Made by a program: the position numbers and the translations under genes. The notes below the pieces were generated by a model. The model searched no databases, was not told the DNA's origin, and was given only the letters and a program-made list of their open reading frames with translations. This document shows positions 35,757 through 43,510 of a stretch of DNA of 43,510 nucleotides, in pieces. This DNA is from Polaromonas jejuensis NBRC 106434 (GTDB lineage: Bacteria; Pseudomonadota; Gammaproteobacteria; Burkholderiales; Burkholderiaceae_C): the NCBI RefSeq assembly GCF_001598235.1, contig NZ_BCYO01000030.1, positions 1 through 43,510 on the forward strand, read 5' to 3'. Within the stretch, counting starts at the first letter, position 1; the number at the start of each line of letters is the position of its first letter.

Positions 35757-36803
35757 ATGAAATCGGCTTCACAACTGCCCATCATTGGAATGGACATCGC
35801 CAAAAACGTCTTTCAACTCCACATTGTTGATGCCGAGACGGGGGAGATACAGCGGCGCCAACTCAAACGCGCTAAGGTAGCCGAGTTCTTCACTAACCGC
35901 CAAGCATCCCTGGTGGCGATCGAAGCTTGCGGCGGGGCCCACCACTGGGCACGCACCCTGCAGGCCATGGGCCACCAGGTCAAGTTGCTGCCGGCCAAGC
36001 ATGTTCGGGCCTTCGTGCTGCGCGACAAAACCGATGCACTCGATGCTCAAGCCATCTGGGTGGCTGCCCAGCAACCTCACATCCGGGAGGTGCCTGTCAA
36101 GAGCGAGCAGCAGCAATCCTGTCTGAGCCTGCACCGCATACGCGCACAGTTGATGAAGATCCGCATCATGCAGACCAACGCCCTGCGCGGTTTGCTCTAC
36201 GAGTTCGGCATCGTGCTGCCAGAGGGGCACAAGAAGTTGCTGCTATCTGTACAGGCTGAACTGGCCAAGGCCCAGCAGGACAATCGCTTGCCAGAGGTGG
36301 TGGTGCTGAGCGTGCAGGAGCAGCTCAAACGAGTCGAGGCCTTGCAAGATGACCTCAACCAGCTCGACAAGCGGTTGGCCGCCATGGTCAAACAAAACCA
36401 GCAGATGCTGGCCGTGCAGGCGATTCCCGGAGTTGGCCCGTTAACGGCGACGGCCTTGGTCGCTACTGCCACAGACCTGTCGACATTCAAGTCCGGACGG
36501 CAGTTTGCGGCCTGGCTGGGTCTGACGCCAAGACAGGTTGGCACGGGCGGCAGAACACAACAACTGGGAATTTCCAAGCGGGGAGACACCTACTTGCGAA
36601 CACTGCTGATTAGCGGGGCCAGAGCCGTCGTCTGCCGTAGCGCTCACAGTAGCTGGATTGAGCGCTTGCTGCAGCGTCGGCATCTCAATGTGGTGGTTGC
36701 CGCGCTGGCCAACAAAATGGCGCGCACCGTCTGGGCCGTCCTGGCCAAAGGACACGCATTTGACCAGGTTAAATGGAATCCAACCGAGACGGCTGCGGCC
36801 TGA
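35757..36803 (+). CDS. IS110 family transposase/recombinase, probably IS1111 group
   Basis: This 348-residue recombinase has the DEDD active-site set: Asp13 in GMDIAKNVFQ, Glu56 in AIEACGGAHHWA, and Asp93 and Asp96 in TDALDAQAI. The C-terminal transposase_20 domain has AIPGVGPLTATALVA, FAAWLGLTPRQ and GDTYLRTLLISGAR, with the serine in the last block. It is intact with a good ribosome binding site. It resembles the IS1111 group, whose guide RNA is encoded downstream of the gene. Such elements insert without classical terminal repeats or target duplications. Confidence 0.93.
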   Translation: MKSASQLPIIGMDIAKNVFQLHIVDAETGEIQRRQLKRAKVAEFFTNRQASLVAIEACGGAHHWARTLQAMGHQVKLLPAKHVRAFVLRDKTDALDAQAIWVAAQQPHIREVPVKSEQQQSCLSLHRIRAQLMKIRIMQTNALRGLLYEFGIVLPEGHKKLLLSVQAELAKAQQDNRLPEVVVLSVQEQLKRVEALQDDLNQLDKRLAAMVKQNQQMLAVQAIPGVGPLTATALVATATDLSTFKSGRQFAAWLGLTPRQVGTGGRTQQLGISKRGDTYLRTLLISGARAVVCRSAHSSWIERLLQRRHLNVVVAALANKMARTVWAVLAKGHAFDQVKWNPTETAAA

Positions 36804-37030
36804 GATCATGAAAGCGACAACCAAGACCTGAGCCAGAAAGGTAACTTTTTTTGAGGGAGAGCTTGCAAGAAGCGTTGTGATGGGTCAAAGGTCAAACCAG
36901 GGCCGGGATACTCCGATAAACCGCTAGTACCTTGAGTACGTGCGCGAGATGGGAACCTGACTCGCGATTGCCATCAGGGCCAGCAGGTGAACAAGCCTGC
37001 ACAAACAGGCCGGCTGTAAGACTGCAACCC
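36804..37030 (+). ncRNA. Candidate bridge/seek RNA region of the IS110-family element
   Basis: The 230 nt after the recombinase stop are non-coding and rich in short complementary stretches, such as CAGCAGGTGAACAAGCCTGC and CAAACAGGCCGGC near 36978-37015. IS110-family elements make a structured RNA from one non-coding end that pairs with donor and target DNA, and in the IS1111 group this lies downstream. The boundaries and fold were not computed, so this is a location proposal rather than a defined gene. Confidence 0.35.
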
Positions 37031-37442
37031 CCTTGAAACTTCATGCCGTTAAAAACTTGCTTTCCCTGGGACGACCATGTAAGCGGTTTAGTCCACCGCT
37101 GCATAACGGAAGTCAGTTTCAGACTGGAAGCAGACATCCAGCGTGCCGCCGTTTGTGTGTACTGCAGCCCCATCGGCGACGCAATCATTCCCAGTCACAG
37201 AAGAAATTGCCATCCATTGGCCGCTCAGCCGCTAAAGGTGCAGTCGCCCCTAGCAGGGACTTCTCTAGGTTGATGATTTTCGAAATTATGGATGCGACTC
37301 GTCGTATTAATGCGTCATAGCTAGAGTGCGTCCGGCACGCGGACCGAAGTGAAGCGTCATTGCGCTTAAACTAAACAGTTACATCTGCACATATCTATCT
37401 GCGTGCGCAGTTCCCGGCCCGGTGAAATAGGATCATTAGATA
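37031..37442. other. Gene-free interval upstream of the ABC-3C cassette
   Basis: About 410 bp without a supported gene. Its left part may still belong to the IS110-type element. Composition becomes AT-rich toward 37300-37440, where the promoter for the HNH-ABC cassette is expected. I see no convincing -35/-10 pair. Confidence 0.4.
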
Positions 37443-38219
37443 GTGAAGAAAAGAACGGACTACAGTGACAACCAACACAGCATCTTGTACGGCGAAACAA
37501 GCGGATGTTGCCCACTGTGTACGCAGCCTGTTCTCTTTCGAAAGAAGGGGTCAAGAAGCCTGACTAAGGGCTATGAAGTTGCGCACATCTACCCGCTTAG
37601 TCCCACACCGGCCCAAGTCGAAGCCCTCGTCGGGCGCACGCCGCCACCCGAGATCAACGCCCTCGAAAACGTCATTGCCTTGTGTCCCACATGCCACACC
37701 AAGTTCGACAAGGACTTCAAGGTGGAGGAGATGGATCGGCTCAGACGAATCAAAGACGTTTTTTTGGCCGATGCAAGAGCCAGGGTGACGGCTGCTCAGT
37801 ACACGATTCAGGAGGAGGTCTACACGATCCTCGACAGCATCGTCGCCCTGGACGATGACTTACCTGAAATCCCTCCCGCCCGATTTGATATTTCCACAGT
37901 GGAGAAGAAGCTTCGGACCGGCATGAGTCCGTTGCAAAAGCACGAGATCAAGGTCAATGCCGTTAGCTTCTACGTGCGCATTCGGGACCATATCCGTGTG
38001 CTGGAGCAGAACGATCAGCTGGCGATTCGTATCCTGCAGAACCAGATCAACACCTATTACCTGGAAATGCAAAAGCAGCATCCAGACAACAAGGATGCCG
38101 TTTTCAACTTTGTAGCGCAGTGGATTAGCGCTCGAACGGGGAGATCGATGTTAGCCGCGAAGGTGTTGACTTCTTTCTTTGTTCAGAACTGCGAGGTGTT
38201 TGATGCTGGTGCCGAGTAA
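37443..38219 (+). CDS. HNH endonuclease effector of an ABC-three component (ABC-3C) system
   Basis: This 258-residue protein starts at a GTG. Residues 20-90 form an HNH nuclease with two zinc-binding pairs (C23-P-L-C26 and C81-P-T-C84) and the catalytic YEVAHIYPL (His48), then ENVIALCPTCHTKFDK with Asn76 and His85. The rest (about 95-258) is helical (SPLQKHEIKVNAVSFYVRIRDHIRVLEQ, then FNFVAQWISARTGRS) and fits the C-terminal coupling domain of ABC-3C effectors. It overlaps the middle component gene by 17 bp. The likely role is DNA cutting when the ABC ATPase senses invasion. System assignment rests on gene order and domain look. Confidence 0.8.
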   Translation: MKKRTDYSDNQHSILYGETSGCCPLCTQPVLFRKKGSRSLTKGYEVAHIYPLSPTPAQVEALVGRTPPPEINALENVIALCPTCHTKFDKDFKVEEMDRLRRIKDVFLADARARVTAAQYTIQEEVYTILDSIVALDDDLPEIPPARFDISTVEKKLRTGMSPLQKHEIKVNAVSFYVRIRDHIRVLEQNDQLAIRILQNQINTYYLEMQKQHPDNKDAVFNFVAQWISARTGRSMLAAKVLTSFFVQNCEVFDAGAE

Positions 38220-38424
38220 GTTCACGCGGCTCGAGGAGTCCACTCTTTTCAGGATGAAAAACATTCTGAGTGGGGCGACGGAGGCGGAAAGCGTGCAAGA
38301 CATCTATCACCGGACACGTGATGTGTTTCGGGACGCCAGCGAGTTTCTTCATGCGCTGGATGCACTGTTCGTCCTTGGACTACTGGACATCGACGTTGAC
38401 TCAGGATCGATTCGATATGCTTAA
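38203..38424 (+). CDS. ABC-3C middle component (small coupling protein)
   Basis: This 73-residue protein, MLVPSKFTRLEESTLFRMKN and onward, has a winged-helix look: ARDVYHRT-type helices (AESVQDIYHRTRDVFRDASEFLHALDALFVLGLLDID) and a short beta ending. Its start PSK-x-x-R-x-E-x-S is like a small group of ABC-3C middle components (possibly type 6). It overlaps the HNH gene by 17 bp and the ABC gene by 8 bp, the sign of a tightly coupled three-gene unit. It probably links the effector to the ATPase. Confidence 0.75.
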   Translation: MLVPSKFTRLEESTLFRMKNILSGATEAESVQDIYHRTRDVFRDASEFLHALDALFVLGLLDIDVDSGSIRYA

Positions 38425-40036
38425 AGAAATTCGGTGCGTTCATTTCAGCCATTCGGAGATTTCCTTCCATTCCGGGCTCAATGTCATCCTGGGCGATGAC
38501 GATGCTAGGAACTCCATCGGCAAGTCCACGGTGCTGATGGTTATCGACTTCGTGCTCGGCGGCACAACCTTTCTGAAGGACGATGCGGGTGCGATCCGGG
38601 AACTCGGTCACCACCACTACGATTTCTCTTTCCAGTTTGGGCAGGATCGGTCGTTCTTCTCGCGCGCGACCGATACGCCTGATACGGTGTTTGTTTGTGA
38701 CGACACTTATGCAAGGCTCCGCGAGCTACCACTCGAGGACTACAAAAGGCTGCTGAAACGTCTGTATAAATTGGACGGCCTCGAGAATTCGTTCCGATCG
38801 ATCGTGAATCCGTTTGCCCGCATCTGGCGCAAAGGCGGCTTGGAACCGGATCAGCCCTTTGTCTCCGTGCCAAAGGAGTCGTCGTCTGTCGCCATTGGTC
38901 GCTTGATTGATCTCTTCGGTCGCAGTCCGGATATTGCCGCCGAAAGGAAGACACTGGAGGAGCAGAAGGAGCGTAGGACGCTAATCAACAACTCCATGAA
39001 CGCCAGCATCATCCCAAAGATCACCAAAACCAGACACGATGAGAACACTAGGACGATCGCCGAGAATCGCGTGCAGATCGACCAACTCAAGCAAGGCTTT
39101 GGTGGTGCACTCAGCGTCTATGAGTCGCTGTTCGAGGAAAGTCTGCAACAGAAACAGCAGCGCAAAAACGAGCTGGGAGGCCTACGGGCGGAGCTCCAGA
39201 ACAAGGTCAAACGCCTAGAGCGGGAGATTTCAGGCATCACGCCGCGACTTACCGCCAACATTGCCCTTGTCGCCGATTACTTTCCCACAGTGGATATACA
39301 ACGTCTGGAACAGGTCGAAGCGTTCCATCAAAAGATCGGAAGTATCGTCAAGAAGGAGCTCAAGGATGAGTTGGCGGTCGCTCATGCCGAGGAGGTCGCA
39401 ACGGCACACGAGATCGCTGCAATCGATCTTGAGATTCAAGCGGCTCTACAAGCCAAGGGCATGCCTGACGACGTGTTTAAGCGCGTCTTCGATTTGAAGG
39501 AAGCGACGGACAAAGCCATCAACGAGAACCAGCACTTCGAGCGAAAAATCGAGTTGGACGAAACGATCAAGCTTTCCAATGAGCGCTTGGACTTGATCTA
39601 CACAAGGATCTTCTTCGACATTGAGCGACAGATTAACCTGAAGCTGAGGGCGTTCAACAGTGTCATCTATGGCCCTTCCCGGGCCAGTTCGGAGTTGCGC
39701 ATTAAGAGCGCCAGCTCATATCAATTTACGTCGCCTGCAGACACGGGAACAGGTAAGTCATACGCCGGATTGATCGGCTTCGACCTAGCGATGTTGTCAC
39801 TGACCAGGCTCCCGTTGTTCCTCCACGATTCGATAATTTACAAGAACATTGAAGTGCCAGCGATCCGCCGGATCCTCCGCATCCTGGCAGCCGTCGATTC
39901 GAAGCAGATTTTCCTGTCTTTCGACGAGGCAAAGAAGTTCGGGCCAGAAGCCGAACTGCTGCTCAAGCAATTCACCGTACTGAAGTTGGGACATGGCGAT
40001 CTTCTCTACACCAAGGACTGGCGCGATCAGAAGTAA
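38417..40036 (+). CDS. DUF2326-like ABC ATPase of an ABC-3C system
   Basis: This 539-residue SMC/RecN-like ATPase has an N-terminal Walker A, VILGDDDARNSIGKST (residues 23-38, Lys36), with the insert typical of DUF2326 proteins. A long coiled-coil middle covers about 155-440 (KNELGGLRAELQNKVKRLEREISG). A C-terminal half-site carries the signature-like TGTGKSYAGLIGFDLAML and Walker B region PLFLHDSIIYKNIE, then QIFLSFDEAKKFG. The ATG at 38417 overlaps the middle component stop as ATGCTTAA. An upstream in-frame ATG at 38270 would add unrelated residues. It probably senses foreign DNA or its processing intermediates and gates the HNH nuclease. Confidence 0.85.
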   Translation: MLKEIRCVHFSHSEISFHSGLNVILGDDDARNSIGKSTVLMVIDFVLGGTTFLKDDAGAIRELGHHHYDFSFQFGQDRSFFSRATDTPDTVFVCDDTYARLRELPLEDYKRLLKRLYKLDGLENSFRSIVNPFARIWRKGGLEPDQPFVSVPKESSSVAIGRLIDLFGRSPDIAAERKTLEEQKERRTLINNSMNASIIPKITKTRHDENTRTIAENRVQIDQLKQGFGGALSVYESLFEESLQQKQQRKNELGGLRAELQNKVKRLEREISGITPRLTANIALVADYFPTVDIQRLEQVEAFHQKIGSIVKKELKDELAVAHAEEVATAHEIAAIDLEIQAALQAKGMPDDVFKRVFDLKEATDKAINENQHFERKIELDETIKLSNERLDLIYTRIFFDIERQINLKLRAFNSVIYGPSRASSELRIKSASSYQFTSPADTGTGKSYAGLIGFDLAMLSLTRLPLFLHDSIIYKNIEVPAIRRILRILAAVDSKQIFLSFDEAKKFGPEAELLLKQFTVLKLGHGDLLYTKDWRDQK

Positions 40037-40093
40037 CGGTGAGGCACCATGATGCCCTTGGTTTAAGAATGAAACATAACTAGCGCTACTCGA

Positions 40094-41551
40094 ATGACTT
40101 ACTTTTACAATGTCGATTACGACGAAGTGTTTGGAAATGACTCTGGGGAAAACGAGCGCGACCAAGCCTTGAGAGAATATTTCGTCGACCTCCCTGAATT
40201 TAGAAAGTTTTTCAGTGATAAGAATGAGCTAGGGATTGTTCGCGCCAGAAAAGGCATGGGCAAGTCTGCAATGCTTAAGGTCTTATCACTGCGGCGCAAG
40301 GAGCAGGCGCCTGACGACTTGGTGATACTCACCACGGGGAATGAACTCATGGGGATGGGCGATTTCACCGGCAAGAGTCAGGCCTATTTAGAGAATCATT
40401 GGAAACAGGTAATCTGTAAGCGAATTTGCATAGAGATTGGCCGACGCATCAATGTGGCATTCACTGATCTCGAGATGTCGATGGTCGAGGCCGCAGAACT
40501 TGAAGGCTTCAAGAACCTGAACCTGCTTTCGGCGCTAACAGAACGTGCGGGCGGAATGCTTCAAAAAGCGCTGGCCGCCGCAGGTGGGGCAAACGTACTT
40601 GAGGCCACAAAGAAGCGAGGCGTCGTCAATCCAGAGCAAGCCCTCAAGAACTTTCAGGACAAGGGTGAGCGAACCGTCTGGATTCTCATTGACGATATTG
40701 ACGCAAAGTATGTTGACGACGATGACAACCAGCAGAGGGTCGGAGCGTTCTTCAGTGCACTAAGGTCGCTTGCGTTTAACGTGTCCGGCTTGAGGCTACG
40801 GGCGAGTGTTAGAACCGATGTCTGGCGCAACCTGAGGAAAATGGAGGATCAGGACAAGATTCGCCAGTATTTGATTGACATTTCTTGGCGGGATGATGCG
40901 CTGCGGTCGATCTTTACAAAGAAAATCCTATCCTACTTAAAAAGGGAGCAATTTCCGCTAGCCTTGAAGTGGGATGAGGCAAGTAACTATTACGACATAT
41001 TTGACCAGATTTTTTACGGAAAATTCAACTGGTCGAAACAGGTTGTAGAGCCGTTCATTCCGTTGAAGTTTCTCGCTGGCGGCCGACCTCGTTGGATGGG
41101 ACAGCTTGCAAAGATGGCTGGCGTAAAAGCAGGCACGCAAAGAATCAGCGAAGCAAATATTTACGCTGCTATGCAGGAGTTTGGCCAAGAGAAGATTTCA
41201 GATATTCAGAAGGAACATTCGCACCAATTCATGGCGTTGGATAAGTTGATCCAATCTTTCCGCGGCGGAAAACGTGAGTACAACAAATATCAGGTACAGA
41301 AGCTCATTAAAGAGAAGTTCGAGGATAAGGTCGTTGAGGTGCCTCCAGTAAATGGATTCCCGTACAAGGACGTCGAACAGCTCGTCGAATTTCTATTTGA
41401 GATCGACTTCTTGGTAGCCCATCGCCCTGGAAAACCCGATTTCGTGACCTACAACAGCGATCCAGATTTGTTCTCTACCGAGGAAAATCACCAAAACAAG
41501 ATCATGTGGACAGTGCATTCGAGCTATAGGAATTTCTTGCGGATCGAATAA
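40094..41551 (+). CDS. P-loop ATPase following the ABC-3C genes (Sll1717-like)
   Basis: This 485-residue protein has a Walker A RARKGMGKSAML (Lys57) and Walker B ERTVWILIDDIDAKYVDDD (about residue 200), followed by RLRASVRTDVWRNLRKME, an arginine-rich sensor-like helix. The C-terminal half is helical and winged-helix-like (DKLIQSFRGGKREYNKYQVQKLIKEKF, then VEQLVEFLFEIDFLVAHRPG). It resembles the Sll1717-type P-loop ATPase group, related to STAND/AAA signalling ATPases, with no enzymatic effector domain visible. It lies 57 nt after the ABC gene in the same direction but has a clearly lower GC content. It may be a fourth component or an independent defence gene. Confidence 0.75.
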   Translation: MTYFYNVDYDEVFGNDSGENERDQALREYFVDLPEFRKFFSDKNELGIVRARKGMGKSAMLKVLSLRRKEQAPDDLVILTTGNELMGMGDFTGKSQAYLENHWKQVICKRICIEIGRRINVAFTDLEMSMVEAAELEGFKNLNLLSALTERAGGMLQKALAAAGGANVLEATKKRGVVNPEQALKNFQDKGERTVWILIDDIDAKYVDDDDNQQRVGAFFSALRSLAFNVSGLRLRASVRTDVWRNLRKMEDQDKIRQYLIDISWRDDALRSIFTKKILSYLKREQFPLALKWDEASNYYDIFDQIFYGKFNWSKQVVEPFIPLKFLAGGRPRWMGQLAKMAGVKAGTQRISEANIYAAMQEFGQEKISDIQKEHSHQFMALDKLIQSFRGGKREYNKYQVQKLIKEKFEDKVVEVPPVNGFPYKDVEQLVEFLFEIDFLVAHRPGKPDFVTYNSDPDLFSTEENHQNKIMWTVHSSYRNFLRIE

Positions 41552-41778
41552 CGGCAAGACATCCCAGTACGTCTTGCATCTGCTCGACTATAGGCTCCAA
41601 CTCTCGGCTGGCTGGGTACGCCACAGGCTCTAAGGTCACTTCCCAGCCTAGGCAAACCTAGCCTTAGAGATGGGTAGACTTTCGGTCAATGACCACTGAC
41701 GAAAAGCCCCGATGGAAGGTCAGTTGATAGCCGACAGCCTCCGTTGGCTGGGGTCGGGGCGAATGGCTGTTTACGCTG
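41552..41778. other. Gap with hairpins before IS1182 copy B
   Basis: No gene is visible. CCGAC-AGCC (41731-41739) pairs with GGCT and GTCGG (to about 41756) with a small bulge, and CTAGG/CCTAG around 41648-41661 forms another short stem. Neither is followed by a U-tract. They may end the P-loop ATPase transcript. Confidence 0.3.
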
Positions 41779-43478
41779 GAGACTGTGTGAAAACCTCGTA
41801 ATTTTGTCCACGACGTTGAGCCCTCCTGCGTTGATGCCTAAATCAACGCATTGATGGAGGCCTGCAGATGACGCGATACATCCAAGGCAGTGACCGTAGC
41901 CAGGTCACCCTGCTGCCGGAATGCCTGGACGACTTCATTGCAGAAGACAATACCGTACGGGTGATTGATGCGTTCATCAGCGAGTTGGACATGGCAACAT
42001 TGGGATTTGAAGGGACCTCACCAGCGCTCACCGGGCGTCCTTCGTATCACCCATCGGTCCTGCTAAAGATTTACCTGTACGGCTATCTCAATCGCGTTCA
42101 GTCCAGCCGTCGCCTGGAACGAGAATGCCAACGCAACGTCGAGGTGATGTGGCTCACCGGACGCTTGGCACCTGACTTTAAAACCATCGCTGATTTCCGA
42201 AAAGACAATGGCAAAGGCATTCGCAACGTATGCCGGCGCTTTGTGATGCTGTGCCGGGAGCTGAAGTTATTCACACAGGGGACGGTGGCTATTGACGGCA
42301 GCAAGTTCAAGGCTGTCAACAACCGCGAGCGCAACTACACACCCGGCAAGATAGCGCGACGTGAACGCGAGATTGAGGAAAGCATCCAGCGCTATCTGGA
42401 TGCGCTGGAGACGGCCGACCGCACGCAAAGCGTGGAGTTGCCGGCCAAAACGGAGCGTTTGCAAAGCAAGATCCAGAAAATGCGTCAAAGACTGCAAGAG
42501 CTCAAGGAGATCAAGGCGCAGTTGGAAACGCAACCTGATAAACAGGTATCGCTGACCGACCCGGATGCACGGGCAATGACCACCCACAGCATGAAAGGCA
42601 CAGCGATGGTGGGCTACAACGTGCAGACGGTTGTCGATACCGAGCACCACCTGATCGTGGCCCACGAGGTCACCAACACTGGCAGTGACCGTGCGCAGCT
42701 AGGGAAAATGGCACTAGCGGCCCGTGAGGCCATGGGAGTGAAACAGTTGCAAGTCCTCGCAGATCGCGGCTATTACAGCGGCCCCGAACTCAAGACTTGT
42801 GAAGACGCAGGCATTGCGGCATACGTGCCAAAGCCCATGACCTCCAATGCCCGTGCACAGGGGCGCTTTGGCAAGGAAGACTTTATCTACATCGCCAGTG
42901 CGGACGAGTACCAATGCCCCGCAGGGCAGCGAGCCATACACAGATTCACGACGGACGAAGACGGCCTGCAGGTTCGCATCTATTGGAGTAGCGCCTGCAC
43001 CTCATGTTCAATGAGAGATAAATGCACAATCAGCGACTACCGACGCATCAGGCGCTGGGAACATGAATCGGTGATGGAGGCTGTGCAAGGGCGCCTGGAG
43101 CGTCAGCCCGAGGCGATGAGGGTGCGAAAGAGCACCGTCGAGCATGTCTTTGGAACGCTCAAACACTGGATGGGCTGGACGCACTTTCTCATGCGCCGCA
43201 AAGTCAACGTGGCAACCGAGATGAGCCTGCACGTACTGGCTTACAACCTGAAGCGGGTGATCAGCATCCTTGGCATCGCTGAGACGATACGAGCGATGAA
43301 GATGGTGGGGGCATAGGCGCCTTTTACGCCAAAAAACATACGCTCCTGCAATCTCAAAAGGCAGCCAGACCAATAACCAGGTCCGATGCGACGATGTCGC
43401 GCACATCCCGCGCCAAAAAAATGCTGGCGGGACCGGCACGTTGAAAACCCGATGTTCGTGGAGTTATTACACAGTCTC
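41779..43478 (+). mobile_element. IS1182-family insertion sequence, copy B
   Basis: This 1700-bp element is the inverted twin of copy A at 27118-28817, with the same end sequences (GAGACTGTGTGAAAACC at its left, the reverse of GAGACTGTGTAATAACTCC at its right). Its right flank starts GCTGCA as in copy A, but its left flank (TTACGCTG) differs from the TGCAGC seen at three of the four ends. The two copies bound the defence-rich segment between them. Confidence 0.9.
41868..43316 (+). CDS. IS1182 family transposase (copy B)
   Basis: This is a 482-residue intact DDE transposase on the plus strand. It has the same catalytic blocks as copy A (AIDGSKFKAVN, LADRGYYSGPELK, KSTVEHVFGTLKHWMG) and differs at about three residues, including Arg near residue 89 and SAD before EYQCPAG. 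Few silent differences are visible, for example in the VQGRLERQ codons. Either transposase could mobilise the pair of elements. Confidence 0.95.
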   Translation: MTRYIQGSDRSQVTLLPECLDDFIAEDNTVRVIDAFISELDMATLGFEGTSPALTGRPSYHPSVLLKIYLYGYLNRVQSSRRLERECQRNVEVMWLTGRLAPDFKTIADFRKDNGKGIRNVCRRFVMLCRELKLFTQGTVAIDGSKFKAVNNRERNYTPGKIARREREIEESIQRYLDALETADRTQSVELPAKTERLQSKIQKMRQRLQELKEIKAQLETQPDKQVSLTDPDARAMTTHSMKGTAMVGYNVQTVVDTEHHLIVAHEVTNTGSDRAQLGKMALAAREAMGVKQLQVLADRGYYSGPELKTCEDAGIAAYVPKPMTSNARAQGRFGKEDFIYIASADEYQCPAGQRAIHRFTTDEDGLQVRIYWSSACTSCSMRDKCTISDYRRIRRWEHESVMEAVQGRLERQPEAMRVRKSTVEHVFGTLKHWMGWTHFLMRRKVNVATEMSLHVLAYNLKRVISILGIAETIRAMKMVGA

Positions 43479-43510
43479 GCTGCATAGCGGCTGTTGGTGG
43501 ATTCAGAACG
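43479..43510. other. Right flank of copy B
   Basis: Only 32 bases remain after the insertion sequence, starting GCTGCATAGCGGCTGTTGG. This is too little to identify a gene. Confidence 0.5.

Noticed and set aside
1..43510. CRISPR arrays, rRNA genes and intact phage structural genes
   Set aside because: No regularly spaced direct repeats, ribosomal RNA sequence or phage structural gene was recognised when reading the window.

Overview
This window looks like a chromosomal accessory region of a GC-rich betaproteobacterium, probably Burkholderiales and Comamonadaceae-like. That is an inference from the solitary TctC/Bug solute-binding gene, the CaiB / acyl-CoA dehydrogenase / enoyl-CoA hydratase / MmgE-PrpD cluster and the general protein style. 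No rRNA or tRNA gene was found to confirm it.

Region 1 (1-9500) is a LacI-controlled catabolic locus. A polar amino acid type ABC transporter operon (two permeases, binding protein, ATPase) ends in a DUF993 aldolase-like gene. A LacI-family repressor gene faces it. A second rightward operon encodes a family I CoA-transferase, an enoyl-CoA hydratase and, after a gap, a short-chain dehydrogenase. Both operons start with nearly the same promoter-operator module: TTGACG or TTGCAT, a 17-nt spacer holding a palindrome of the TTGGAACGTTCCAA type, AATAAT, and a second operator copy 20-21 bp downstream. The LacI protein therefore very likely controls uptake and CoA-dependent breakdown together.

Region 2 (9500-20160) is patchy: a membrane-anchored cupin protein, a 1317-residue DUF4365-like nuclease plus helical-repeat protein, an XRE-type regulator with a coiled coil, a small conserved-looking protein, a secreted DNA/RNA non-specific endonuclease and an exported TPR protein. 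It also holds two scars of housekeeping genes, a piece of glmS (fused in frame upstream of the nuclease) and the last codons of an exonuclease III gene.

Region 3 (20161-26760) is a second CoA-thioester locus. A leftward, tightly packed operon gntR - CaiB/BaiF CoA-transferase - acyl-CoA dehydrogenase - enoyl-CoA hydratase - MmgE/PrpD lies opposite a rightward TctC solute-binding protein gene. Strong inverted repeats in the divergent gap are the likely GntR operators.

Region 4 (27118-43478) is bounded by two nearly identical 1700-bp IS1182-family elements in inverted orientation, and its interior is mainly defence and mobile DNA: a truncated OLD-like ATPase fragment, a HigA-type antitoxin with no HigB but with two unknown neighbours, an MmeI-like single-chain restriction-modification enzyme, a decayed IS91-like element with an integrase/transposase chimera, an IS110-family element, and a compact three-gene ABC-3C cassette (HNH effector, middle component, DUF2326-like ABC ATPase) followed by a P-loop ATPase. 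This composite is the most interesting part of the window. The four-gene ABC-3C plus P-loop ATPase block and the lone DUF4365 protein are the best candidates for poorly described immune systems.
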